Shown in pieces: positions 8,314-16,261 of a stretch of 41,839 bases of DNA (the stretch's first letter is position 1; each line of letters opens with the position of its first letter). A model generated the notes under the pieces. That model did no database searches. It was given only the letters and a program-made list of their open reading frames with translations, and was not told the DNA's origin. This stretch comes from Streptomyces africanus (GTDB lineage Bacteria > Actinomycetota > Actinomycetes > Streptomycetales > Streptomycetaceae), in the NCBI RefSeq assembly GCF_002150735.1, contig NZ_MUKA01000222.1, positions 1 through 41,839 on the forward strand, given 5' to 3'. Made by a program: the position numbers and the translations under genes.

Positions 8314-8979
8314 ATGCAGAAGTTCGCCACTCCCGCCCCGATCACCGCGGTCCTCGACATCCCTGCCGGACGTGTCCAGTTCATCGCCGCGGACCGCGCC
8401 GACACCACCGTCGAGGTGCTGCCCGCCGACCCCTCCAGGAGCCGCGACACCGAGGCCGCCGAGCAGACCGCCGTCACCTACGCCGACGGTGTCCTGCGGA
8501 TCAGGGCCTCGGCCTCCGCCGGCCGGCTCCTCGGCCCCTCCGGAGCCGTGGAGGTCACGGTGCGGCTGCCCGCCGGCTCCCGCGTCGAGGCCAGGGCCGA
8601 CAGCGCCGAGCTGCGCGGCGTCGGGCGGCTCGGCGACGTCGTCTTCGAGGGCGCGTACCGCCGGATCAAGATCGACGAGGCCGCAGGCGTCCGGCTCACC
8701 GCGACCGACGGCGACGTGGAGGTCGGCCGGCTGGGCGGCCCCGCGGAGATCAGCACCGCGAGGGGCGACATCCGGATCGCCGAGGCCCTGGGCGGCACGG
8801 TCGTGCTGCGCACGCAGTCCGGTGACATCTCGGTCGTCGCCGCCGCCGGCGTCTCGGCCGCCCTGGACGCGGACACGGGCTACGGCCGTGTCAGCAACTC
8901 CCTCAAGAACGACGGCACGACCGAACTCGACATCCGCGCCACCACCTCGCACGGCGACATCACCGCCCGCAGTCTCTGA
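8314..8979 (+). CDS. DUF4097 family beta-strand-repeat protein
   Basis: Protein of 221 residues from ATG 8314 with GAGGAG at 8302-8307. It consists of short repeating beta units (VEVGRLGGPAEISTARGDI, then VVLRTQSGDISVVAA, then SHGDITARSL), the signature of DUF4097/adhesin-like beta-helix proteins. There is no signal peptide, so it is probably cytoplasmic. The biochemical role of this family is not established; members in Streptomyces often sit next to small regulators and transporters. It is the first gene of a two-gene operon with the alpha/beta-hydrolase 48 bp downstream, behind the GCAACG repeat promoter. The frame opens upstream of 8314, but that part overlaps the operators and has no ribosome-binding site. 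Confidence 0.85.
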   Translation: MQKFATPAPITAVLDIPAGRVQFIAADRADTTVEVLPADPSRSRDTEAAEQTAVTYADGVLRIRASASAGRLLGPSGAVEVTVRLPAGSRVEARADSAELRGVGRLGDVVFEGAYRRIKIDEAAGVRLTATDGDVEVGRLGGPAEISTARGDIRIAEALGGTVVLRTQSGDISVVAAAGVSAALDADTGYGRVSNSLKNDGTTELDIRATTSHGDITARSL

Positions 8980-9027
8980 ACGAACAGCGCCAGAACTGTC
9001 CGGCCGAACTCATCACCAGGGGGAAAC

Positions 9028-9843
9028 ATGACGAAGAACAGCACGTCCGCGACCGGTTCGACCTGGACCGGCATGGTGCCGGTCGACGACACGGCCCTGG
9101 CCGTCACCGACACCGGCGGGCCCGGGATCCCGGTGGTGTACCTCAACGGCCAGTTCGCCACCCAGGGGTACTGGCGGCGGGTCATCGCCGAACTGGGGGC
9201 GGGGTGGCGGCACATCACCTACGACGAGCGGGCCCGCGGCAGGTCGAAGCGTTCGGCGGACTACTCCTTCGAGGCCGCCGTCCGGGATGTCGACGCCGTT
9301 CTCGCGGCCCGGGGCGTGGACCGGGCGCTGGTGATCGGCTGGTCCTACGGGGCGGTCGTCGCGGCACACTGGGCCGAGCGGAATCCGGAGCGTGCCGTGG
9401 GGGCGGTCCTGGTCGACGGCGCGTTCCCGTACGACTGGCTGGACGAGGCCATGGAGCAGCGGATCCGGAAGCTGTTCCGGCGGCTGGGCTGGTTCATGCC
9501 GCTGCTGCGCCCGACGGGCCTGACCCCGCGGATGACGGCCGACCAGCAGGCCGAGAGCAACATCGAGCTCGGCAGGCTGTCGCGGGAGCGGGAGCTGGGG
9601 CCCGTGCTGGGCGGCATCACCGTCCCGGTGCGGTACGTGGTCGCCTCGGGGACGTCCTTCGGCAGCCGCGGCGACGAGCAGGAACGGATCCGCGCCGGCC
9701 TCGACGCGGTGACCGCCCAGAACCCGAACATCCGGATCACCGCCAAGGTCGCCAGCAACCATGGCGCGCTCCTGAAGAAGGACTTCAGGGCCATCGCCGA
9801 GGCCGTACGCGAGGTCGCCGAACTCCACCATGGGGAGCGCTGA
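9028..9843 (+). CDS. Alpha/beta-hydrolase fold protein
   Basis: Protein of 271 residues. The nucleophile elbow is GWSYGA (Ser106) and the likely catalytic histidine is in SNHGAL (His245), with an oxyanion-side LNGQFA motif (residues 39-44). The cap region between residues 130 and 195 is basic and helical. AGGGGG precedes the ATG. No signal peptide is present. The family covers esterases, lactonases, peptidases and haloperoxidase-like enzymes; the substrate is not predictable. It is co-transcribed with the DUF4097 gene, a pairing common in Streptomyces. Confidence 0.88.
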   Translation: MTKNSTSATGSTWTGMVPVDDTALAVTDTGGPGIPVVYLNGQFATQGYWRRVIAELGAGWRHITYDERARGRSKRSADYSFEAAVRDVDAVLAARGVDRALVIGWSYGAVVAAHWAERNPERAVGAVLVDGAFPYDWLDEAMEQRIRKLFRRLGWFMPLLRPTGLTPRMTADQQAESNIELGRLSRERELGPVLGGITVPVRYVVASGTSFGSRGDEQERIRAGLDAVTAQNPNIRITAKVASNHGALLKKDFRAIAEAVREVAELHHGER

Positions 9844-9872
9844 TCATCATCGCCGTCCGGATCGACCGCGTC

Positions 9873-9909
9873 CGTCCCGCGCAGGGCCCGCAGTCCCTCG
9901 CGCGGGACG
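9873..9909. terminator. Bidirectional stem-loop terminator
   Basis: A perfect 10-bp inverted repeat, CGTCCCGCGC (9873-9882) and GCGCGGGACG (9900-9909) with a 17-nt loop, lies between convergent genes ending at 9843 and 9912. Confidence 0.6.
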
Positions 9910-9911
9910 TG

Positions 9912-10514
9912 TCACGTACCGGGGTCCTCGCTCGGATCCGCGAAGTCCCGCAGCAGGGCGTCGGCATCCTGGGATGAACGCAGCCGCACTCCGGGGTCTC
10001 CCGTCACGCCCAGATCGCGGCGCATCGCTTCCCTCATCGCAGCTATCAGTGCCCAGACGTCATGCTGCGCCTCGGCGGCCGACCGCGTGCTCTCGCCAGG
10101 ACGTGGATTGCCCTGCTCCAGGCGTTTGACCTGTCCGTAGACCCTGGTAAGAGCGCCGTTCACCTCGCCGGCCGGGGCGATCACCGTGTCAGGCGCGATC
10201 ATCAGCGCCTCTGACCAGCGATCCCGGTGGGCGTCCTTGGCGGCTTCCAGCACCTGTATGTCCTCGTCGCCGGGCGTACGGTCGCGCAACACGTACAGAT
10301 GGCGGCTCAGCGCCGTGCAGAACTGCCGTGCCTCGCGGTGCAGTTCCGAGTAGCAGCGCCGCCGCAGCTCCCGATTCTCGCGGGCGTCCTGAATGGCCTG
10401 GGTCATCTCCAGCTCGCGCCGCTTGGCCCTCTCGGCACCCTGCTGGGTGAGCAACGCGCCCCCGAGCGTGCCCGCCACACCGGCCACGGCTATCAAGACC
10501 GCCCCAACATCCAT
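9912..10514 (-). CDS. Hypothetical membrane-anchored coiled-coil protein
   Basis: Protein of 200 residues with ATG 10514 and an AGGGTGA ribosome-binding site. Residues 3-25 form one hydrophobic helix (VGAVLIAVAGVAGTLGGALL), followed by a charged, probably coiled-coil helix (residues 28-60, AKRRELEMTQAIQ...). The rest is helical and soluble. I recognise no named family. It starts 4 bp after the stop of the ATPase gene upstream, so the two form an operon, opposite an XRE/DUF397 pair. It may act as the membrane partner of the anti-sigma-like ATPase; this is guesswork from position. Confidence 0.7.
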   Translation of the reverse strand: MDVGAVLIAVAGVAGTLGGALLTQQGAERAKRRELEMTQAIQDARENRELRRRCYSELHREARQFCTALSRHLYVLRDRTPGDEDIQVLEAAKDAHRDRWSEALMIAPDTVIAPAGEVNGALTRVYGQVKRLEQGNPRPGESTRSAAEAQHDVWALIAAMREAMRRDLGVTGDPGVRLRSSQDADALLRDFADPSEDPGT

Positions 10515-10518
10515 GGGA

Positions 10519-10974
10519 TCACCCTAGACCGGCAGCATCGCGCAACTCCCCGTGCGCCATGGGCAGTTCTGCCCACACCGTCTTGCCGTGGGCCGGGGCC
10601 TCCACCACGCCCCAGCGGTTCGCGTACGCCTCGACGATGCGCAAGCCGTGTCCGCCCTCCGCGTCCTTCTCCACCGAAGCCGGGATGCGCGGAACCCGAT
10701 CGCCCCGGGCGTCAGTCACCTCGATACGGAGCGTGCGATCGGCTCGGAGCGTCAGCCGCAGCCGGAAGTCCCTGCCCCGGACCCGCCCATGCAGGACGGC
10801 GTTGGACGCCAGCTCCGCCACCACCTGCGCGGCAGCCTCGTAGGGCTCTCCCCAGTCGTCGAGTTGGCGCTCGGTGAGCAGCCGGGCCAGTCGAGCACCC
10901 CTTCGAGTAGCGGACAGTTGCACCGCGAAGTGGCGGGCGGGGACGGTGATTTGGGCGAGGGATTTCTGGCTCAT
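10519..10974 (-). CDS. ATP-binding protein, anti-sigma-factor-like (HATPase_c, module A)
   Basis: Protein of 151 residues made of one GHKL ATPase domain of the RsbW/SpoIIAB type. The N box is ELASNAVLH (Glu54, Asn58), the G1 box is TDARGDRVP (Asp88), and the G2 box is GGHGL (107-111). Such proteins bind partner switches or sigma factors and may phosphorylate anti-sigma antagonists. The ATG at 10974 is preceded by GGGTGA. Its divergent neighbour is an XRE regulator plus DUF397 protein, the arrangement seen at WhiJ/AbaA-type loci of Streptomyces. A paralogous arrangement occurs at 25.4-27.1 kb. Confidence 0.88.
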   Translation of the reverse strand: MSQKSLAQITVPARHFAVQLSATRRGARLARLLTERQLDDWGEPYEAAAQVVAELASNAVLHGRVRGRDFRLRLTLRADRTLRIEVTDARGDRVPRIPASVEKDAEGGHGLRIVEAYANRWGVVEAPAHGKTVWAELPMAHGELRDAAGLG

Positions 10975-11020
10975 GTCACCCAGCGTGGCCGGACCTCCCT
11001 ACTCTGAACAGCAACGACCC

Positions 11021-11064
11021 CCGTACGGAGAGTGACTGTCCGGACGGCGGGAAGGGCCGTACGG
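11021..11064. promoter_or_regulatory. Two CCGTACGG palindromes in the module A promoter region
   Basis: The 113-bp divergent gap between the ATPase and XRE genes holds the 8-bp palindrome CCGTACGG twice, at 11021-11028 and 11057-11064, 36 bp apart. They may be operators for the adjacent XRE protein, but short palindromes of this composition are common in G+C-rich DNA. Confidence 0.3.
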
Positions 11065-11087
11065 CTCGTACGTCAGGAGGGGAAGGC

Positions 11088-11900
11088 GTGGAGGACGAGG
11101 AAGCGGCGGCCGTGCTCAGGACGGTCGGGCGGCAGATCAAGATGTGGCGCGAGGCCGCGGGGATGAAGCAGACGGAGCTGGGCTCGGCGATCGGGTACGG
11201 CGAGGAGATGGTTTCGTCCGTGGAGCGGGCGAGACGGATCCCCAAGCCGGACTTCCTGGACAAGACCGACGAGGCGCTCGGGGCCGAGGGCAAGATCTCG
11301 GCGATGAAGAAGGATGTGGAGGAGGCTCGGTATCCGAAGAAGGTGAGGGACCTGGCCAAGCTGGAGGCCGAGGCCGTCGAACTCGGGGCTTACGACAACC
11401 ATCAAATCAACGGGCTTCTCCAGACGCCGGAGTACACCCAGGCGTTGTACGCCATGCGGAGGCCGGCCTACACAGAGGACGAGATCGAACGCCATGTCGC
11501 TGCGCGCATGGCACGGAAGGTCGTCTTCGATCGCCTGCCGCGACCGCTCATCACCTTTGTCCAGGAAGAGTCGACGCTAAGACGGCCGGTCGGGGGGAGA
11601 ATGGTGCTCCGCCAGCAGCTCGAACACCTGTTGGAGGCCGCTAAGTTGAGGCATGTGTCGATCCAGGTCATGCCGACGGATCGGGAGGACCACGCGGGCA
11701 TGGCAGGTCCGTTTCGGCTGCTGAAGCTCCCGGACGGCAAGACGCTGGGGCACTTCGAAGCCCAGTTGCACAATCGCGTGATCAGCGATCCTCGGGACGT
11801 CCAGGTTCTGGACATGCGCTATGGAATGATCCGGGCGCAGGCCCTCTCCCCCCGAGAGTCCCTGGCCTTTATTGAGAAAGTTCTGGGAGAAGAGACGTGA
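11088..11900 (+). CDS. XRE-family helix-turn-helix regulator with DUF5753 domain (module A)
   Basis: Protein of 270 residues. The N-terminal XRE helix-turn-helix (about residues 11-66; GMKQTELGSAIGYGEEMVSSVERARR) is followed by a DUF5753 domain (about 95-265), including LLQTPEYTQAL and LRHVSIQVMP. The family includes WhiJ-like developmental regulators of Streptomyces that work with small DUF397 proteins. The start is GTG 11088, fixed by a strong AGGAGGGG just upstream. Its stop overlaps the next start as GTGA (11897-11900), implying translational coupling to the DUF397 gene. Confidence 0.92.
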   Translation: MEDEEAAAVLRTVGRQIKMWREAAGMKQTELGSAIGYGEEMVSSVERARRIPKPDFLDKTDEALGAEGKISAMKKDVEEARYPKKVRDLAKLEAEAVELGAYDNHQINGLLQTPEYTQALYAMRRPAYTEDEIERHVAARMARKVVFDRLPRPLITFVQEESTLRRPVGGRMVLRQQLEHLLEAAKLRHVSIQVMPTDREDHAGMAGPFRLLKLPDGKTLGHFEAQLHNRVISDPRDVQVLDMRYGMIRAQALSPRESLAFIEKVLGEET

Positions 11901-12088
11901 CCACTGAGCTCGACTGGTTCAAGAGCAGCTACAGCAGCAACGACGGCCCCGATTGCGTCGAGGTCGCCATATCCCCCGCCCACCGCCCCACCATCCACAT
12001 CCGCGACTCCAAGAACAAGGACGCCGCCCGACTGGCGTTTACCGACGGTGCCTGGTCCGAATTCCTGGAGTTCGCTGCGGGACGCTGA
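11897..12088 (+). CDS. DUF397 domain protein (module A)
   Basis: Protein of 63 residues, essentially a single DUF397 domain: WFKSSYSSNDGPDCVEVA at residues 7-24, then HIRDSKNKD and a C-terminal WSEFLEFA. The GTG start overlaps the XRE stop codon. In known Streptomyces cases these small proteins act together with the XRE/DUF5753 regulator, probably by direct contact; that partnership is inferred here from coupling. Confidence 0.92.
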   Translation: MTTELDWFKSSYSSNDGPDCVEVAISPAHRPTIHIRDSKNKDAARLAFTDGAWSEFLEFAAGR

Positions 12089-12091
12089 GCC

Positions 12092-12418
12092 TCAGTCCTG
12101 GGCGGGGGCCGTTTCGATCTCAGGATTCGTGTCGCCCTCTTCGGCCTCCGCTCGCTCCTTCTTCAAAGCGAGTTCCCGGGCCAGGGACTCCGAGTACAGC
12201 CTCATTTCCGCTTCTTTTCGCTCGTCAAACACCAGTGCCTCCTTGAATGCAGGGGTGCTGAGGGTGGAAAAAGGGGGACCGGTCAGGCGGAAGCGCGCTG
12301 GAACCGGGGACGGCTTGGGTCCGGGAGTCGGTGTGCCGACTGGTGGCGGGGTTCGTCGGGGATCAGCCGCCGCATTATCGCCATCGCACACCTCCAAAAA
12401 ACAACTCGACCAGACCAC
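12092..12418 (-). CDS. Hypothetical small protein; N-terminus uncertain, possible frameshift
   Basis: Frame of 108 codons from GTG 12418 with a weak AAGAGG in front. The C-terminal ~65 residues look real: a conserved-looking FRLTGPPFSTLSTPAFKEAL followed by a highly charged helix (ERKEAEMRLYSESLARELAL). The N-terminal part is Pro-rich and less convincing. A much better ribosome-binding site, GGAGGTG at about 12384-12390 on this strand, precedes an ATG near 12379 that opens a different frame and stops after about 33 codons. A one- or two-base slip in the Pro-rich stretch would join that start to this C-terminus. I do not know the function. Confidence 0.5.
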   Translation of the reverse strand: MVWSSCFLEVCDGDNAAADPRRTPPPVGTPTPGPKPSPVPARFRLTGPPFSTLSTPAFKEALVFDERKEAEMRLYSESLARELALKKERAEAEEGDTNPEIETAPAQD

Positions 12419-12503
12419 AAGCCTCTTGGCGCAAAGGTTACCCGGCCACCATCCGGCAAGTCACGGTCGGATTACATCCGCACACAGTTAATTCGCATGC
12501 CGT

Positions 12504-15011
12504 TCACCCGGCGAGGACCGGCCCCAGCACCGCACGGTCGGTGTGCGAAAAGCGTTCCAGCGCCCCGGAGTCCAGTTCACGAACCGTTTCCACATCGGCC
12601 CGGGCCTCCTCGAAGCGCCCCATGAGCGCGTGCACCACCGCCCGGCGGCACAGCGCCCAGGCGTATCCCGGCCGGAGATCCACCGCCCGGTCCAGGTCGG
12701 CGAGGGCCTCCGCGTGGCGGCCGAGGCCGGCGTGGGAGGCGCCCCGGCTCGCGTACGCCGAGGCGTAGGCGGGGTCCAGGGACAGGGCTCGGTCGAAGTC
12801 GGCGACAGCCTCCTCGTCGCGGCCCTGGGCGCGCAGCGCGTCGCCGCGTTCGCAGCGGGCCCAGGGCCAGTCGGGGCTCAGGGCGAGGGCGTGGTCGAGG
12901 TCGGCCAGTTGCCGTCGGGGGTCGCCCAGCGCGCGCCAGACCCGGGCGCGGCGGGCGAGCGCCCAGGCGTAGTCCGGCTTGAGGTCCAGTGCCCGGCCCA
13001 GGTCGCGAAGGGCGGCGTCCAGGTCTCCGCGGCGTTCGTGCGTGGCTCCCCGGGAGGCCCAGGCGAACTCGTTGGCCGCATCGAGGCGGATCGCTTCGCT
13101 CAGGTCGCGGACGGCCTCGGCGTCATGCCGGGCGAGCCGGTGGTGTTCGCCGCGCAGGGCGACGTACCAGGAGTTGTCCGGCTCCAGCGCGACGGCCCGG
13201 TCCAGGTCGGCGATCGCCGCGTCGTCGTCGCCCAGCTCCCTGCGGATCCCGGCCCGGTGACGGTAGGCGACGGCCAGCTCCGGATCCAGGGCGACGGCCC
13301 GGTCGTACTCGGCGAGGGCCTGCGGGTACGCGGCCCGGCCGCGCAGTTCGTCACCCCGTACGACCCGGGCCCGGGCCTGGGCCGGCGCGTCGAGCACCGC
13401 GCGGCGCAGGAGCAGGCCGAGTGCGGTGAGCATTCCCTCCGTGTCGAGGGCTGCCGTCAGTTCGGTGCCCCACTCGGCCACCGCCGCCGTGTCCGCGTCG
13501 TGTCCCGCGTCCACCAGCGCACGCGCCCACTGCGCGGCCACGCCCGCACCGGCGTCGCAGGCGTGGACGAAGTCCCGCAGGGCCTGCGGCAGCGCGTCCC
13601 GCTCACCGGCGCAGAGGAGGTGGTACACCTCGGCCAGGCGCAGGCTCCGCCACGTCTCGTCGGTCCACGGCCCGGCCCCGCCGGCCTCGGTCTCCTCCCG
13701 CCAGCCGCCGAACGTCCGCGCCAGGCGCCGCTGCCGCTCGGCCCATCCGCGGGGCGACCGGCTGCGTTCCGCCCGAAGCATCGGTGCCCGTACGACGTCG
13801 TGGTAGCGCAGCCGTCCCCCACCGCGCTCGCCGACGAACGGCATGCCTCGCAACCAGGCGTAGAGCGGCTCCAGTTGGTCCTGGGGGCAGTCGGTGACCG
13901 CCCGGAACACGTCCGCGTCCAGCCATCTGGGCAGCGCGCAGGCCAGTGCGGCGGCTCGTCGTGCCGGGTCCCGCTCCCACTTCAGGAAGCGTTCCACCGC
14001 CGTGGCGCTCGGGTCGTCCAGGTCGTCCGGGGCGGCGGGGCGGGATGCGGCGAGGGTGGAGACCAGGACGGGGAGGCCGCCGGTGAGGCGCAGGACCTCC
14101 TCGACGACCGGTTCGGCGGTCACGCCCTTGCCGGCGAGCAGGCCGCGTGCCTCCGCCTCGGTGAAGGGGGACAGCGCGACGTCCGTCACGAAGTCCGTCA
14201 GGCCGCCCCACAGGGCCGTGTCCAGGGGGCGTTGGCCCGCCGTGACGACGACGGTCGTGGCCGGCATGGCGCCGTGGCGGTCGGTGACCATCGTCTCGTG
14301 CAGCCAGTGGTCCAGGTAGGGGCCCGTCCGCTCGTAGGTGTCGAGGAAGAGGGCGATCCAGGGAGCCGAGGCGGCGGCCTCGGTGAGTTCGCGCAGGAGC
14401 ACCGGTGTGAGCACCTGCTCGGGGGCGAGGACCAGCCGCACGTCCTCGTGGTCGCGGAAGCGGGCCAGCACGCTCTCCCGGAACCGGTCGACGCCGCCCG
14501 CGAGTTGGTCGGTGTCGAGCATGCCGGCGAAGGGGCCGACCACCGGGACCATGCCCATGGCGACCACCCCGGCCCGGGCCACCGCCCTGCCGCCCGCCGA
14601 CGGGCCCGCGTCCTCCGCTCGTGCGTCCAGGGCGGCGAGCGCGGCCAGTTCCGCCTCGTGCCTGCGTTCGTCGTGGGCGGCGAGCAGGCGGTTCAGTTCC
14701 TTGAGCCGGTGGCCCTGCGCGGTGAACTGGCGGCTGATCTCGGCCATCACCTCCGGCACGCTGCCGGCGCTGTCGTCCACGTACGCGGTCAGCGCGCCCT
14801 GTTCGCGGGCGATCTGTTCCAACTCCCGCAGGAGGAAGGTCTTTCCGACGCCCGCGTTGCCGTGGACGTGAAAGCGGAAGCGGTGGCGTTCGTCGTGCGG
14901 AGGAGTGTCGAAGTTCCCGCGGAACAGGGCCCGTTCAGCGGCCCGGCCGACGAATCCGGCCCGGGTCCGCTGCCGTATCAGGTCCTGCATCGACGGCCTG
15001 GCCTGCGCCAT
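12504..15011 (-). CDS. STAND-like P-loop NTPase with C-terminal TPR repeats
   Basis: Protein of 835 residues. A short N-terminal segment leads into a P-loop GNAGVGKT (residues 51-58) and a Walker B-like stretch (ALFLDTYE), then a helical winged-helix-like region. From about residue 515 to the end there are about seven consecutive tetratricopeptide units with the pattern ALAEYDRAVALDPE. This is the architecture of STAND signalling ATPases: ligand sensing through the TPR solenoid and switching by nucleotide-dependent oligomerisation. Unlike AfsR it has no DNA-binding domain, and unlike defence STANDs no recognisable effector at either end. ATG 15011 follows GAGGGGG. It appears monocistronic. 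The role (regulator, scaffold or stress sensor) is open. Confidence 0.85.
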   Translation of the reverse strand: MAQARPSMQDLIRQRTRAGFVGRAAERALFRGNFDTPPHDERHRFRFHVHGNAGVGKTFLLRELEQIAREQGALTAYVDDSAGSVPEVMAEISRQFTAQGHRLKELNRLLAAHDERRHEAELAALAALDARAEDAGPSAGGRAVARAGVVAMGMVPVVGPFAGMLDTDQLAGGVDRFRESVLARFRDHEDVRLVLAPEQVLTPVLLRELTEAAASAPWIALFLDTYERTGPYLDHWLHETMVTDRHGAMPATTVVVTAGQRPLDTALWGGLTDFVTDVALSPFTEAEARGLLAGKGVTAEPVVEEVLRLTGGLPVLVSTLAASRPAAPDDLDDPSATAVERFLKWERDPARRAAALACALPRWLDADVFRAVTDCPQDQLEPLYAWLRGMPFVGERGGGRLRYHDVVRAPMLRAERSRSPRGWAERQRRLARTFGGWREETEAGGAGPWTDETWRSLRLAEVYHLLCAGERDALPQALRDFVHACDAGAGVAAQWARALVDAGHDADTAAVAEWGTELTAALDTEGMLTALGLLLRRAVLDAPAQARARVVRGDELRGRAAYPQALAEYDRAVALDPELAVAYRHRAGIRRELGDDDAAIADLDRAVALEPDNSWYVALRGEHHRLARHDAEAVRDLSEAIRLDAANEFAWASRGATHERRGDLDAALRDLGRALDLKPDYAWALARRARVWRALGDPRRQLADLDHALALSPDWPWARCERGDALRAQGRDEEAVADFDRALSLDPAYASAYASRGASHAGLGRHAEALADLDRAVDLRPGYAWALCRRAVVHALMGRFEEARADVETVRELDSGALERFSHTDRAVLGPVLAG

Positions 15012-15095
15012 CCGTACGTCCCCCTCGCCTCGCCCGTCCGGCTTCCGCCGTCATTGTGTCGCGTCGGCCTCCGCCGCTCGGGAAGAATGATCGGC

Positions 15096-15608
15096 ATGGC
15101 CACCTCCTCCACCTCACGCCGCGGCGCGCTGCCTCTCGCCGCCGCGCTGCTCACCGCCTCCGTCGCTCTGTACATGGCGCTGGTCGCGTTCGGGAACATC
15201 ACCGACTTCGGTACCAACCAGCAGTTCGTCCGCCATGTTCTCGCCATGGACACCACGTTCAAGGACGAGGACCTGATGTGGCGGGCCGTGACGAGTACGG
15301 GGCTTCAGGACGCCGCCTACGTGCTGATCATCATCTGGGAGACCGTCGCCGCGCTCGTCCTCATCTACGGGACCTGGCTGTGGGCCAGACGGGATCAGCA
15401 GCAGGCCCGGCGGATATCGACCTACGGGCTGCTGATGGTGCTGCTGCTGTTCGGGGCCGGGTTCATCGCGATCGGCGGTGAGTGGTTCTCGATGTGGCAG
15501 TCGAAGAGCTGGAACGGGCTGGACGCGGCGACCCGGGTGTTCCTGTTCAGCGGGCTCGTGCTGATCGTCAATCTCCTGCCGTCCCGGCAGTCGGACCCGG
15601 CTGCCTGA
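15096..15608 (+). CDS. DUF2165 family small integral membrane protein
   Basis: Protein of 170 residues with four hydrophobic helices (LPLAAALLTASVALYMAL, VLIIIWETVAALVLIYG, LLMVLLLFGAGFIAI, FLFSGLVLIVNLL). Family landmarks are VAFGNITDFGTN and the external segment GGEWFSMWQS. The function of DUF2165 is unknown. The ATG at 15096 has GGAAG ten bases upstream; an in-frame ATG at 15087 is almost on top of that site and is less likely. The gene is divergent from the STAND protein and ends 9 bp from the next, convergent gene. Confidence 0.85.
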   Translation: MATSSTSRRGALPLAAALLTASVALYMALVAFGNITDFGTNQQFVRHVLAMDTTFKDEDLMWRAVTSTGLQDAAYVLIIIWETVAALVLIYGTWLWARRDQQQARRISTYGLLMVLLLFGAGFIAIGGEWFSMWQSKSWNGLDAATRVFLFSGLVLIVNLLPSRQSDPAA

Positions 15609-15617
15609 CCCCGGGCG

Positions 15618-16184
15618 TTACTTGACCACGGTCACCGTCGTGCCGACCGTGCCGAACGCCCACAGTGCCGTGCCGTCCGCCTTCCGCATCCGGACGCCGC
15701 CCGTCTTGGCGCCGGAGCCGGCGGGCGGCGGCGAGGCGCCGTCGACCGCGTTGGAGAAGGCGACGGAGACGCCGGACTTCGCGGCGAAGTACATGATGTG
15801 CTCGATCCGGACGCCGTCCGAGCCGGTCGTGGCCTCGTTGCGGGACGACACCGTGTAGGTGCCGGGATCGGGGCTGACCGTGCCCGGCCAGACGGCGAAC
15901 GTGCGGCGGGTCGCCTCGCTCGCGTCGACCAGCCACACCCGCTTCTCGCCGAGGGAGTACACGATGCGCCGGCCGGTGCCGGAGCCGTCGGGCACCCGGG
16001 CCGGAACGGACGCGGTGGGGGTGGGGTGCGCGCCCGCCGACGCCGAGGTGCGCGGCTTGGCCGAGGTGGCGGCGGGGTGGGGGCCCTGGTCCGCCTGCAC
16101 GGCCAGGACCGTCACCGCGGCTATCGCTCCCACGGTCAGCCCGGTCACCCAGGCCCACGAAGGAAGTCGGGCAGGCACGGGCAC
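15618..16184 (-). CDS. Membrane-anchored L,D-transpeptidase-like (YkuD) protein without catalytic residues
   Basis: Protein of 188 residues from GTG 16184, set by GAGGAG five bases upstream. One hydrophobic anchor (residues 10-30), a Ser/Thr/Pro/Ala linker (35-70), then a domain that follows the YkuD pattern: RIVYSLGEKRVWLVD, TFAVWPGTVSPDPGTYTV, and a C-terminal GGVRMRKADGTALW ending in VGTTVTVV. In active L,D-transpeptidases the last motif is SHGC(V/I)R(M/L); here it is KTGGVRM (160-166), so His and Cys are Thr and Gly, and the upstream conserved His region reads AVDG. It should be catalytically dead and may bind cell wall. Fold assignment rests on motif order and needs structure prediction. 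Confidence 0.7.
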   Translation of the reverse strand: MPVPARLPSWAWVTGLTVGAIAAVTVLAVQADQGPHPAATSAKPRTSASAGAHPTPTASVPARVPDGSGTGRRIVYSLGEKRVWLVDASEATRRTFAVWPGTVSPDPGTYTVSSRNEATTGSDGVRIEHIMYFAAKSGVSVAFSNAVDGASPPPAGSGAKTGGVRMRKADGTALWAFGTVGTTVTVVK

Positions 16185-16261
16185 GCATCTCCTCAGTCAC
16201 GGGACCCCGCAGCACGGGGGTTCCGATCATCGTACTGCGAGCCCGTCGCTCCCCAGGCGGC

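Noticed and set aside
12504..15011. Antiphage defence STAND (Avs-like) gene
   Set aside because: No effector domain, no neighbouring defence genes and no sign of a mobile island; a regulatory role is equally likely, so defence is not claimed.
12543..15608. 1021-codon plus-strand frame antisense to the TPR protein
   Set aside because: It is the complement of a real gene with typical Gly/Val/Arg-rich shadow composition; only its 3' end (from 15096) is a real gene.
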